A DNA stretch of 64,000 nt from Rugalucina vietnamica (Eukaryota > Mollusca > Bivalvia > Lucinida > Lucinidae), in NCBI GenBank assembly GCA_964017185.1, contig OZ024869.1:63192931-63256930 (forward strand), read 5' to 3'. The notes beneath the pieces were generated by a model. That model made no database searches. It was not told the DNA's origin and saw only the letters and a program-made list of their open reading frames with translations. Positions 21,641 through 31,480 of the stretch are shown in pieces. The translations under genes were made by a program, and so were the position numbers. Within the stretch, counting starts at the first letter, position 1. Each line of letters begins with the position of its first letter.

Positions 21641-21917
21641 TGAATATTTGTGTAATATAGCGGAGTAAGGTCTCGCAACTAGAGCAGAAGGTAAATTGTA
21701 TTGGAAAATGGTGTTAGAGATAGATAGACCGAAACGTCATGATCTGATTTTTTGGTTCGGTGTACTCATTTATTTTTCATCCAATGAAAAGTCTCGTTAC
21801 TTCGATAACCACTCCGTGCTCGGTTTCCTTTGTGCGCCATTTTACGAGAAGCTTGGTTCAGAAAAAAACGTGACACTTCTTTTTGAAGACAAAAACGCTG
21901 TTAAACAAAATAAGAAA
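21641..21917 (+). promoter_or_regulatory. probable SUMO promoter and 5' UTR
   Basis: This is the stretch between the CR1 5' end and the SUMO start codon. It has ACGTCAT near 21734, a CCAAT box at 21781-21785 and GCGCCATTTTACG near 21835. No TATA box is obvious. The start codon context is AAGAAAATGT, with A at -3. The frame of exon 1 stays open upstream to 21696, so a longer N-terminus cannot be excluded by stops alone. The transcription start is not determined. Confidence 0.45.
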
Positions 21918-21950
21918 ATGTCTGACGGAACTCAACAGGAACAGAAAAAG
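21918..21950 (+). CDS. SUMO: SUMO-2/3-like protein, exon 1 (inferred)
   Basis: ATG starts an 11-codon exon reading MSDGTQQEQKK, ending at AAAAAG before GTTCGA. The exon is in phase 0 and so joins exon 2 (DGGPEHINL) without shift. The short, acidic/polar, Gln-Lys-rich tail is as expected for the disordered SUMO N-terminus (about 12-16 residues before HINLKV). The donor is weak at +3/+4 but keeps G at +5. The exon is 11 kb from exon 2, so the link is an inference. I found no better candidate in between, and a promoter-like stretch precedes it. The tail lacks a clear psi-K-x-E SUMO-acceptor site, unlike VKTE in human SUMO-2/3. Confidence 0.6.
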
Positions 21951-22007
21951 GTTCGATAAGCTACTTTTAGTGTTTTTATCTTTTCTCGTAATGGCTTGTG
22001 TCATTTT

Positions 22008-22206
22008 GAGAGCCGGCGGATTTCTTCAAAATTGCCGACGAAAATCTGCCGCCGGCGCGAAAGTAGGTCACGCTTTCTGGAGACTTCTGTCTTGAAAAGA
22101 AGTTTGTTTTTTGACACTGAATAATTGTTTTATTCCTCATAGTAAAATTACTTGATTTTAATAAAGCAATTTTTCGCCGGCGCCAAATGCCGCCGGCAGA
22201 TTCACG
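22008..22206. repeat. GCCGGCGC-rich inverted words in SUMO intron 1
   Basis: GAAAATCTGCCGCCGGCGCGAA (split around 22045-22070) and TTCGCCGGCGCC ... GCCGCCGGCAGATTC near 22168-22203 are inverted relative to each other. This may be a small MITE, or CpG-island sequence just inside intron 1. Confidence 0.35.
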
Positions 22207-23130
22207 TTTTGTTGGGAGTCATTAGTTTTTAATGGCACCATTTCCTTGACATGGAATCCTTGTCCTTGAAGCTTCCTGTGAGTACCATGAACCATTAAAT
22301 GAAATGAAAGTGAAAGTAGAACTCGAATGTCCTTAGAAGCCTTACAACTGAGATGATGATTAGAAAGAATTAGTGACTATTTGGCCTGTATATGCCTATA
22401 CTTTAGCAGCCCAGAACACTGTTATTAAGCTCCTGATGCTGATTCCATATGTTGAGGACAATACTTCCATGTCTTATGAAGAAATTCATGCATAGATATT
22501 TGCATATTTTATCGTTGTTTGGTAGAAATATCATTTCAAGAGGGGGTGGGGGTCTAAATTTCGTAAAAACTAAAGATCGAAATTTTGAGTTTTTTTCCGC
22601 ATGCTCACATTTTTATCACTAATGTGTGTAATTTAGAATGTTTAACTGACAGACACATGCAGGAATCAAGAAAAAATCATCAAAACTGTTTAATGTCTCT
22701 ACAATTTGAAATGTTATATGGAAATTATTTGGGAGGTACCTGTACAGCATTTGTACTTTTGAAATATCAGATTACCATATTTGTTATAAAGTTATAAATG
22801 AAAGTGGTACAAACTGATGTTTCCTGTCTGGAATCAACTCAAACTCTTACTAAATTTTTTAAACCTGCATGTGGCTTGAAACATGAGTTATTACGAAGGA
22901 TTCTTTTGGCATTCTTTTACATGCAAAATACAATTACCCTGACCCAAACTTTATGGTAAATTCTTACAAGATTGTCATGGCCAATGTTGCATAACAGATA
23001 TATACACATGTCCTGTTTTATCTAACACTGCTACCTATCTCCACAATTCAGTATAACATATATATGTACAATCATTGCTTGTCATTTTGCTACTATATCT
23101 GTGAAGCAAATAATGTAGTTTATGTTGATT
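22207..23130. other. SUMO intron 1, no feature seen
   Basis: AT-rich intronic DNA with no coding potential or clear repeat. A G-rich word (AGAGGGGGTGGGGGTC) lies near 22540. Confidence 0.5.
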
Positions 23131-23439
23131 TATTGAATTAATGCTTAACATCCCAGTCAATAGCTATTGTCACGTGGGGACTTTGTCTCCATTTTATGGG
23201 ACATTTATCCAAAATTAGGACATCATGGCATCTACAAAATGCTTCAAATATAACCCCCCTACTAAACCGACAGGGCTTATATGTAAGGTTGGTTTCACAT
23301 GAACTACTTTTCATGGGCAGGTTCAGACCTGAGCGGTTAACCAGGACAGCAGCATAGAAGCTTAGCCTGAAGGCACCAGCAGCCCACCTATTTCTTTAGG
23401 TCCCAATAAGCAGGCTCATATTCCCACTCGACCACCCTT
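23131..23439 (-). mobile_element. SINE-like repeat, copy 1
   Basis: On the - strand it runs from AAGGGTGGTCGAGTGGG to TTGACTGGGATGTTAAGCA. It matches the + strand copy at 50307-50640 over its whole length. Shared blocks include TGGTTAACCGCTCAGGTC, AAGCCC..GGCTT, GGTTATATTTGAAGCA and GTCATGAC. The 5' GGTCGAGTGGG may be a decayed tRNA A box. The 3' GCTATTGACTGGGAYGT is common at mollusc SINE ends. It lies in SUMO intron 1. Confidence 0.6.
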
Positions 23440-24130
23440 GGAAATCTATCTTGTGGCTGTTTGTTACAGTGCTGAACTGAAAACCATGTGTCCTCTTGAC
23501 TGATGAATAACAAACATAATTAGCAACTATGTAGGTAACAGGGCAAGCAACTATGTAGGTAACAGGGCGTGAATAAATCAAGGGTGTATTTGTACAGTAT
23601 GTTGCCAAAATATTGTAACACATATTTGCCAAATCATTTTTTGCCTGCGCCCAAATTATGAAAATTGTTTTTGCAGCATCCCAGTTCAACTTCACTGCAG
23701 TTAAACTATTGTATATGATAGCCCTTTTATATTGCTTCAATTTTGATAACTGTATATCTGCTAGTTTTTCCTGAATGAGAAACTAGGACTGAAAATCATA
23801 TTTGGGCTCTCGTTTTGGGGCTCTAGAGTATCGTTCCCCCCCTAGAGCCAGCACGCCGCTTTCATATATTGTGCGGATAATGGCAACACATTAGCAGGCA
23901 AAAGCTTTTGTTGGCTTTTGGGGGGGGGGACAATACTTTATAAAACTTTTCTTGATTTCTATATATTTCATAACAAAAATGAATGTTTCAGCTCAAAATA
24001 TACATCCTTGGCCATCGATAATGAAATAATGAATTCTTCTATCACACAGCCCCTTATTCAGGGAAGCTAACATGCGATTCAAGAGAACAATGACCAACTT
24101 TTATTTTTCCTTCAAACCATAGGCATTTGT
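23440..24130. other. SUMO intron 1, no clear feature
   Basis: AT-rich. It contains a small direct repeat (AACTATGTAGGTAACAGGGC, twice near 23524 and 23549) and a G/C-run segment near 23820-23930 (CCCCCCCTAGAGCC ... GGGGGGGGGA). No gene was recognised. Confidence 0.45.
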
Positions 24131-24139
24131 AAATAGAAA

Positions 24140-24232
24140 GGAAGTGGCTACTGACAGCCGGCTGTCAATAGCGAAAGCGCTACTGACAGCCGGCTGTCAA
24201 TAGCGAAAGTTCGCTATTGACAGCCAGCTATA
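24140..24232 (+). repeat. left inverted end of the MULE-like element
   Basis: Two units of CTACTGACAGCCGGCTGTC joined by AATAGCGAAAGCG, then a reversed half unit TTCGCTATTGACAGCCAGC. The same order is read on the - strand from 28991 to 28899. Confidence 0.8.
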
Positions 24233-24711
24233 TATTTCATTATATTTGTGGGTTTCTAGCAGGTGGCTTATCTTTAATATTGTCAGATAAATGAATGGCA
24301 TTTAATCATATGACCCTAGATTCATCACATATATCCTTTAAGCATATATTTTGTACTGTATGTATGTTTGGGATTTGGGCCAGAAGACAGACTTTCAGAA
24401 AATGTTAAAATTTGTGGTAATAATTTAATGTTTTTCTTTTCAAGTTTTCCATATTCTGACAGCCCCTTTGTGACTTATAAGGCATTCATTAAACTATAAG
24501 TAACTTTAAGTGTAGATTTCATTCAATGGCATGGAGCTTTAGCTTAGGGTCCATACCTGGGGTAGGACTAAAATGTCATAACATTTCCATAACAGGGTAG
24601 GATACAAAATGTCATAACATTTCCATGTCAGATCACATCTTGTTATAACTCTAGTATGGCACAAAGATGACTAAGTACTTTACAAACCAATTTGACAAAC
24701 GAAGTTAGGCA

Positions 24712-24797
24712 AGCTGGCTGTCATTAGCGAAAGTTCGCTATGGACAGCCGGCTGTCGATAGCGAAAGTTCGCTATTGACAGCCAGCTATATACTTCT
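24712..24797 (+). repeat. internal copy of the MULE-like end
   Basis: GCTGGCTGTCATTAGCG ... GACAGCCGGCTGTCGATAG ... CGCTATTGACAGCCAGC. The following 70 bp (GATAAATGAATRG block) also echo the DNA after the left end, so a segment of about 150 bp was duplicated. Confidence 0.75.
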
Positions 24798-24876
24798 TAT
24801 TAAATTTATATCTTGGTTTCTGATAAGGATTTAGATTAATGTAAATATTGCCAGATAAATGAATAGGGTGCAGGAC

Positions 24877-25106
24877 ATTTCGTCTAAAACCATTTCGTCT
24901 AAAAGCCATTTCGTCTAAAGGACATTTCGTCTAAAAGACATTTCGTCTAAAGGACATTTGGTCTAAAGGACATTTCGTCTAATGGACATTTGGTCTAAAG
25001 GACATTTCGTCTAATGGACAATTGGTCTAAAAAATCTAGTTGGTGCGACATTTGGTCTAAAAAAAGGTTAAGAAAAAATAAGAATTTTTAGACCAAATGT
25101 CACACC
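24877..25106. repeat. GGACATTTCGTCTAAA minisatellite with inverted partner
   Basis: About ten to twelve 16-18-bp units of RGACATTTSGTCTAAA from 24877 to 25068. An inverted unit TTTTTAGACCAAATGTCAC follows at 25085-25103. The last forward unit and the inverted unit form a TIR-like pair about 20 bp apart (GGTGCGACATTTGGTC / GACCAAATGTCACACC). The tandem array therefore appears to have grown from a MITE end. Confidence 0.85.
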
Positions 25107-25329
25107 TTACTGTTTCAGAGATGTGACTTGAAATATTTATTTATCATTTCCGTTTACCTGCAAGCTTATGGTGACAATACATATATACTGATCTATCTTA
25201 ACTGGTCATTATGAGCAGTTATCAAACTGGTAGCTTTAATGCAGTGTTTAGGATTAGTTTTGGTCCATTGTTGTCTGTTGCAGTTGTTGATTTGATGTTT
25301 GTTGAAAGGGTGAAAAATAATAGTTTTTC

Positions 25330-25437
25330 TCAATATTGTATAGCTGTATTTTTGTATTATATAATTGTTTGTATGTTTATATGCTCATGGGCCGAAAGGC
25401 TTAATGCATTACCAAATAAACTTGAAACTTGAAACAT
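25330..25437 (+). mobile_element. LINE 3' end with (TTGAAAC)n-like tail
   Basis: GGGCCGAAAGGCTTAATGC followed by AATAAACTTGAAACTTGAAAC. Such GGGCCGARAGGCTY plus TTGAAAC tails are typical 3' ends of truncated mollusc LINEs. The 73-codon frame that runs into it (from 25211) has no domain and is not called a gene. Confidence 0.45.
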
Positions 25438-25526
25438 ATTTTCTTTTTAACACTTCATGTCATTTCTTATAGATCTATCAGTGCTTAATGGATGAGCTTC
25501 GTTTTTAACCCAGTACACAAGGTGTA

Positions 25527-25670
25527 ATGAAAGCAGCCCACAGGGCCTTTGATTATGCTAAAGACAGAATATACAAGGATAAAACATACTGGAGGTGCGC
25601 CGTCAGAACATGTTCTGGGCGTCTGGTTACACGGGGTGGGGACGTCATCATGAGGAAAGAGACATTATGA
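25527..25670 (+). pseudogene. FLYWCH-like zinc-finger fragment
   Basis: A 47-codon frame contains AFDYAKDRIYKDKTYWRC, AVRTCSGRLVTRGG and DVIMRKE. The YWRC-x4-C-x-GRL-x-T order is that of a FLYWCH zinc finger; the final HxH ligands are lost before the TGA. It lies inside the MULE-like element, so it is most simply the remnant of its DNA-binding domain. An exapted or unspliced exon is less likely. Confidence 0.5.
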
Positions 25671-26451
25671 GTAAAGAGATCGCATGGATGTTCTCAGAAG
25701 GATTGGCTACAATTTGTCATATTAAATAATGAAATTGATATCAAATAAAATGTTGTTCAAAATATTTCCTTATCATTTATGTTTTAGACGAGTTTTATAA
25801 CATGAATAACATGAAAGCCCAATGATTCTAGCTTACAGTCTATGACATGATGCCAAATGGTACATACATTGGGTAGGGCTAGAGAATATCTTTTGAACAT
25901 AGTACTTTCTTCATATTAATGCTAATTGTTTCCTAAAGTCCATCTTTTGACAACTGCATAGGCTACATATAGGACTGGTATTCCATATACATGTATGGCT
26001 AATGCCATCAAATCCAAGGGACTAGTCTTTTGAATTGGAAATGGGGTCAGGGGACTAGGACTAAAGGCCAAAATCTAGATCTTTAAAATTCTAAATCAGT
26101 ATTGTCCTTTATAATAATGTAGAAATCGTTTAATTCTTGTACCATTTGTACCTGTATCATGTAAGACTTGTACTCCAGGGTTTAAATAATGCCTGAGGTG
26201 AGTTGAATCATCAAGTGTAGGATATCAACACAGGTCATGGCTGAGTTCACACACATTTTATGCCTTACTGAGGAATAATTCATACTGGGGATAACACTTA
26301 TTGAGAAGTCATACATGTACATGTAACTATTTCTGAGATCAAAACTAAATTTTCTGGCCCTGAAAATGAAAACTAAGGTGAGTTGAATCATCTAGTCTAG
26401 CATAAACAATGGTCATAAGCCCACACACATTTAGGCCTTACTTATACTATA
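25671..26451. other. interior of the MULE-like element, nothing recognised
   Basis: AT-rich. One sentence-like block is repeated in part: GAATAATTCATACTGGGGATAACA near 26272 (two halves of 12) resembles GAATAGTTCATACCGGGG near 27211. This suggests the DNA between was inserted into one copy of an older repeat. Confidence 0.4.
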
Positions 26452-26606
26452 GGAATGAATTTTATTTTTGTTGATTTTATCGCTGTGTAAACTCAGGCGA
26501 ATCACTCACAAACTCAATAAAGCCCGAAGGGCTTTATGAAAAAGTTTGTGAGTGATTCGCCTGAGTTTACACATCGATAAAATCAACAAAAATAATAATT
26601 CATTCC
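26452..26606. repeat. near-perfect palindrome, ~75-bp arms
   Basis: The left arm is GGAATGAATTTTATTTTTG ... AAACTCAATAAAGCCC, the right arm GGGCTTTATGAAAAAG ... AATAATTCATTCC, with a GAAG centre. Few mismatches, so it would extrude a long hairpin. It abuts the MITE at 26609. Confidence 0.9.
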
Positions 26607-26608
26607 TT

Positions 26609-27205
26609 ATAATTCCAACTTTGTCTCATTACATTTGTCTACATTAATTTAAATTTTATAGCCAGCGGAAGGAATATAGAGCAAAACGGATCTTCATGAG
26701 GCAGCCATCTTGAAAATTTCCAAAGCATAAAACTGACTTCTCGCAATAAATAGAAGCTATAACTGGCTTGCTATAAGAGGCTGTCAAAGCGGGAGCTTTA
26801 AAACGTCCCCCCTTCATTCAAATTTGTGCTTTTGGGAGAAAATATTGCCGTCTGGACCGATAGAAAGACATGTCAATTTTGAACTGGGGCTCAGAATATT
26901 AGAAATTCAAACATCAAATTCCAACACACAACAGGAAGATTAACACACTTACCGTACTATGTTCTGTTAAAAGAAAATGCGTCCATGTTAATAAAAATTC
27001 CTAATATTCATTTCGACGCCTTTGTTTGTTTTTATGACGTTTAAATTTGATGACGTCAACATTTTTGAGAAGAAATGTCACGTTATCACGTAACGTCGCG
27101 CCGTTTTTAAGGTGAAAACTGAGTATTCTTACGCATTGCTTTTATCGAAGTATAAAGTCTTCCAAACAACCAATCAGAATGTAGGAAATTAGTAAAGTTG
27201 GAATT
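26609..27205. mobile_element. MITE with ATAATTCCAACTTT ends
   Basis: ATAATTCCAACTTT (26609-26622) and its inverse (27192-27205). The interior includes GATGACGTCAAC and other ACGT words near 27040-27100. There is no coding capacity. The target duplication is unclear. Confidence 0.5.
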
Positions 27206-28679
27206 ATTGGGGAATAGTTCATACCGGGGATAACAATTATTGGAAATTAAATAAATATCAGATCTTGGAAAAATCTCCAAAATGTAAAATTCCTGCAGAT
27301 TTTGAATGTTCTTTGTATTTAACAAAAACATGAGAATTCAATCATCATCAAAATTACAGATTTCTTAATAAATTGTACACAAAATGTCATGTAATTTTCA
27401 TGTCACATCTTGTTGAAGCTCAAGCATGTGACAGATTCTGACAATGGTCTCGACTCGGAAACTACTTCATTCAGACACTTATGCATAAGATGGAGGAATA
27501 CTGTTATAAAGTCATTAAAATGGTAATAAACTTGCAGGAAATGGATAAAAAGTTCATCTTTCTGAATACAATTTGAAATTTTGTCTATGCCTCAGTGCTG
27601 TATAAATATTCATAACATAATGTTTCTACAGCTTTTTCAGAATAAACTGCTGGATGGTGGGTAATCCAATAAATAAATAAATTTGTATATAAATAAATGA
27701 CTTTATAAATCATCAATACTTCAATAATGAATCTTTGATAGCAATACATTGGTGCAGCAACGCAAATGCACCTTTATTCAGCACGCACCTCTCAAACGCG
27801 GTCAACGGTCAGCAAAAATTGTCCCAAATCGCTAAATTTTCACTTTAAGCGGCCATGTTTTTTTTTTTTGTTGCGGTCAATTTTGTTTGTTTCTGAAAGT
27901 GTAAGCCGTTTACGCTGTGCGGCGACCAAAATAATGGTTTCGGGTAAAACGATCACCCGAAATTGGAGGAAATTTTTGATTTTTTACCTAGTCGATGAAT
28001 GGAGCACGGCGTGCGGTTACCGGTTTCATTAAAAAAAAATTGTTGTAAAAGCGGTAACCAGCAAAAGCCTATGACTGTATCCCGGCGTTAAACGCTGATT
28101 GCCTTTGAAATTAGAGGATAAAGAGAACCATACCAGCTGGGATTTTTTCGGCGACATAAAAAGAAGTTTTGGATCGTTTGAAGCATTATTGCTCTTCACT
28201 GACCGCATAATTAGCCAGGTGAGGTTAATTGCCAATCAGCACATGTTTGTTTTACTATCGTTAAAGGTGCGAAAATTCGATAGTGTCATCGTAAAGGTGA
28301 GAAAAGTCGATTGAATAAGGTGATAATGATCAAAGCATTGTCAACAAATCGGCCATGCTTACAGATAATCCTGATAATTGTGTCTCGTTAATTGCTGTCA
28401 CGTGTTTCAGCATGTGTGCGCGTGTGTGTTTGTGTGTGTGATTAACCAAGTTGTCCAATGAGGCTCTGATCTGGTAGTTTATTGAAATGTGTTTGGGAAA
28501 AAGGTGTGGCTTCCTTTGTTTTCATTCAAATTGCTTTAAAAAAATAAAACAAGAAAATAAAAAAAAAAAAAAAAAAAAAATCTGTCATGGTAGCCATATA
28601 AGCCATCTGATGAGTATCCTTGGCCGGGACGAAACAGAATCTTGAAAACTTTGACTAAATCGACCCTCTATTCAGCAAG
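27206..28679. other. rest of MULE-like element interior and repeat debris
   Basis: At 27750-27850, CACCTTTATTCAGCACGCACC and CTCTCAAACGCGG resemble Tigger/pogo-type ends. A GT-rich run lies at 28410-28441 and an A-run at about 28558-28580. A small frame at 27766-28032 has no domain. No host exon was recognised. Confidence 0.4.
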
Positions 28680-28745
28680 CACCTGTCTTAAGCAAGCGAT
28701 TTTGCAATTTCCCTTGGCCGCTTGCTTAAGACAGGTTAGACTGTA
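28680..28745. mobile_element. pogo/Tigger-like terminal hairpin
   Basis: CCTGTCTTAAGCAAGCG (28682-28698) pairs with CGCTTGCTTAAGACAGG (28719-28735). Read inwards from the right it gives CAGTCTAACCTGTCTTAAGC after a TA, the form of Tc1/mariner-pogo ends. Only one terminus is clear. Confidence 0.45.
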
Positions 28746-28898
28746 TAATGAAAATAATAAATACTGAATTTCAAGTTATTCGCTTTCCTTGTGATGTGTT
28801 TGACTCCCATGGGGTTGATTGTTACTAGGATTTATGAAACCATTTTATCTTAAATAAAGAGAAATAAACTAATGCACATTAATATATATGAAAATGTC

Positions 28899-28991
28899 TA
28901 GCTGGCTGTCAATAGCGAACTTTCGCTATTGACAGCCGGCTGTCAGTAGCGAACTTTCACTATTGACAGCCGGCTGTCAGTAGCGATCGCC
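28899..28991 (-). repeat. right inverted end of the MULE-like element
   Basis: Inverse of 24140-24232: TAGCTGGCTGTCAATAGCG, then GACAGCCGGCTGTCAGTAGCG twice. It is followed at once by the 9-bp AAATAGAAA duplication. Confidence 0.8.
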
Positions 28992-29009
28992 AAATAGAAA
29001 TAGTCACTG

Positions 29010-29390
29010 ATTCTTGATCGACTCAGTATATGAAGATAGATAGAAGCCACAGCTCGCAATCTGCAGGAGTTGTCCTGTCAATTCTTCCAGATAATGCTTA
29101 AAGTAGACCTGTCTGGGTTTACAACCCTGTTATCAAAAACAGTCATTTCCCCTGCAATGTGGGAACAATCACTGGAGGTGATGAACAGAAATTGATTGAC
29201 TCGTATCTGAACATAATCATCGTGAGAGGGTGCTGCAGTATATACTGAAAGAAAGAGTGGTTGACTCCGGTCGCAGAGGTCCCGCGCTCAGTCCTCAGCC
29301 AGGGCACCTTTACTTGTGGCCTCGAGCAAGTCGCAATTCTACAGCTCCTGAAGTAATGGTCAGAAATTGATCGACTCAGTAAACAGTAGA
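29010..29390. repeat. two CR1-like 3' ends
   Basis: TTGATCGACTCAGTATATGA with an AAGATAGATAG tail (29012-29042) and CAGAAATTGATCGACTCAGT at 29362-29381. Both match the 3' end of the - strand CR1 at 17797-17845 and mark short, 5'-truncated insertions. Confidence 0.5.
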
Positions 29391-29607
29391 AAAAAAATGT
29401 TTGTAGTGACTGCAGATGTTTTGTTGTTTTTTTTTTTAAACAAGGCTTTTCTGCTCAGGGTGCAATCATTGCTCACCTAAGAGTAAGACTGTAAGATACT
29501 TCATGCCAGGCCTGTCATAAATTCTAAGACTTGACAACCTTCACCAGGAGTAGCTTCATTGATTCAATAATTATGAATTCATAAGGCCAAAAATAAAAAT
29601 TTGTTTG

Positions 29608-30865
29608 TTTGCCCTCTCCCTACCTACTCACCAAAAATGGGGCCGACTCAAAAATCTTTATTGCCCTTTCACCAGATTTTTTTTTTTTTTTTTTTAAAAA
29701 TGTTTCTATCAGAAGATAAATTGTTTTCCCTAGAAAGTAATGTATTTTCATTTAAACCATGACCCTCCTCACCAAATGGATATTTTGTTCTTATGTTCAA
29801 GCACTACAAAACATAAAATGCAACTGTAATTGTGAGTAGCTCTGACAAAATTGTAGCTAATTCCTTTGACCAAAAATAACACATAACACAGTAGTTCATA
29901 AAAAGAAAAAAAAACCTACCTACCTACCCAACTTTTCTAGATAGGGTAGGCAGGGGTCCTGCTGGACCTGAACATTAGGGAGAAGTGACTTCTCTTTCCA
30001 TGAGAGTTAGGGAGAAGTTTGGGCACCAAGGGAGAAATGATAAAAATAACGTCAACCAAGGCGGAAAATAGATCGTTTTTAACCCTTCATTTAGAAATGT
30101 AAACTATTTGAAAAGTCATTCTGTTGTTCTAGTATGCTGGCTGTATCATTCACTTTATCTTTTGTTCTGCATTAAAGATACATGTTTGTAAGTAGAAAAC
30201 AATATCAAAGCTCTAAAATATTTGTATTTCTGACAATATGTGTATAAAATATGCAGATGCATTCTATCAGAGCTCCATTTGAAGAAACACTGAACATTAT
30301 CTTTTTTAGAAATTTACTAGCAAATGAGCCTTCTACACAGAGGTCCAAACGTTTTTAAAAAGCCAGATCTTGTTCATAATAAACAATCTACAAAAAAGAA
30401 TAAAATAAAACCCATTCTCTTCTAAAAATTACCATGAAAAGAAAATAATTATCCAAATCAAACACATCAAACAGAAAATCTACTTTCAGTTTCACTTTCA
30501 CCTTTTATGGTCTCATTTGGAATACCTCGGTTGAATCATTATCCGGTCATTTACCTGTTGGCACAGCTGTGTAATCAATGAAGTGTGTCAATTGAGTTTT
30601 GACACAATTATCACATAAAATCAGATTATTGATATGCTGAAGGGATTAACCAAACAACTGTCAGATGTGTGAAATACTGACAGGTAAATGAGGTATGGAT
30701 TAAATTCTACTCGTTTTATACAATATACAAGTATCAGCTTTTTACAAAAAGCAAAGCGATTTGACTTCTCTTTTAGAGCTATATACGGCGAAATCTCATT
30801 ACTTTGAGCGAAGTTTTTCGCCCTAGAGCCCTGTAACTGGACCCCTGGGTTAGGGAGAGGGCAAA
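29608..30865. mobile_element. possible element with TTTGCCCTCTCCCTA ends
   Basis: TTTGCCCTCTCCCTA at 29608-29622 and its inverse at 30851-30865. Inside, GGGTCCTGCTGGACCTG (29947) and CCCTGTAACTGGACCCC (30829) are a second inverted pair. No duplication was resolved and no transposase. It lies in SUMO intron 1. Confidence 0.4.
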
Positions 30866-31180
30866 CAGAAATAATTTTAAATGTGGCCTAACATGAAATT
30901 ACAGCGGAATCATTCGGATTCTGAAATATCTATAATCTTGCTTAAAATAGCTGTACTCCCTTGAAAAAGATTGAGACAAATTGACCCCTATCATTGCGCA
31001 TGGCTAAATGAAATGCATATTTTCTGGTAGTCAGCAATTTATTCAAATCTTTTTTACTTCAGTCACAGAAGGTCAAAACATATGACTGTTGTGTGGTAAA
31101 TTAGACACAAGATGTTTAAAAAAAAGTATGCTGTGGTTGGTGGCACAAAACCAGGGATACAAACTTAACTAATTTTTTTA
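30866..31180. other. SUMO intron 1, no feature seen
   Basis: AT-rich intronic DNA; nothing recognised. Confidence 0.5.
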
Positions 31181-31183
31181 TAA

Positions 31184-31410
31184 GGCCGCGTCTCCACGGA
31201 CAATGTTTCTTTGACGAAGATTCTTTGTCACAGAAACTTTGGCAATGAGTTTGTGTTCACACACATCAAAGATTACTTATTCTACTAAACTCGCTCACGT
31301 TTGTCAGATATTTGACAATGAAACTACGCCACAGAATTGAGTTTACACGAGCATATTTTTCTGCAACAAACCTACTTTGTCAAAGAAAAAATGTCCGTGG
31401 GAACTATGCC
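31184..31410. mobile_element. Harbinger-like MITE, TAA duplication
   Basis: A 227-bp element with imperfect ends of about 35 bp (GGCCGCGTCTCCACGGACA and, inverted, GGCATAGTTCCCACGGACA), both followed by a TTTCTTTGAC block. TAA flanks both sides (31181-31183 and 31411-31413). A three-base TWA duplication and GGC-starting ends fit PIF/Harbinger. Confidence 0.75.
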
Positions 31411-31480
31411 TAAGGGCAAGCTGGGCCTGTAAAAATGAAAACTAGGGGCCCACATTTTAAATCTTACCAGTATTGGTTAA

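Larger units (their letters stand above)
24140..28991. mobile_element. MULE-like element, 9-bp duplication, in SUMO intron 1
   Basis: AAATAGAAA flanks the element exactly (24131-24139 and 28992-29000). The ends are inverted repeats of about 92 bp (GGAAGTGGCTACTGACAGCC and, inverted, GGCGATCGCTACTGACAGCC), themselves built of the palindromic word GACAGCCGGCTGTC. Nine-bp duplications are typical of MULEs. A FLYWCH-like zinc-finger fragment inside (25527-25670) agrees, as FLYWCH domains accompany many MULE transposases. No DDE transposase frame remains. It contains later insertions and a minisatellite. Confidence 0.7.

Noticed and set aside
24877-25068. CRISPR-like or coding tandem repeat
   Set aside because: Units are contiguous without spacers and the frames contain stops. 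It is a minisatellite.
25211-25432. small membrane protein of 73 residues
   Set aside because: It is hydrophobic and open, but runs into a LINE 3' tail and has no upstream signals or known relatives.
27766-28032. 88-codon host exon
   Set aside because: It overlaps pogo/Tigger-like end words and a T-run, with no domain or splice support.
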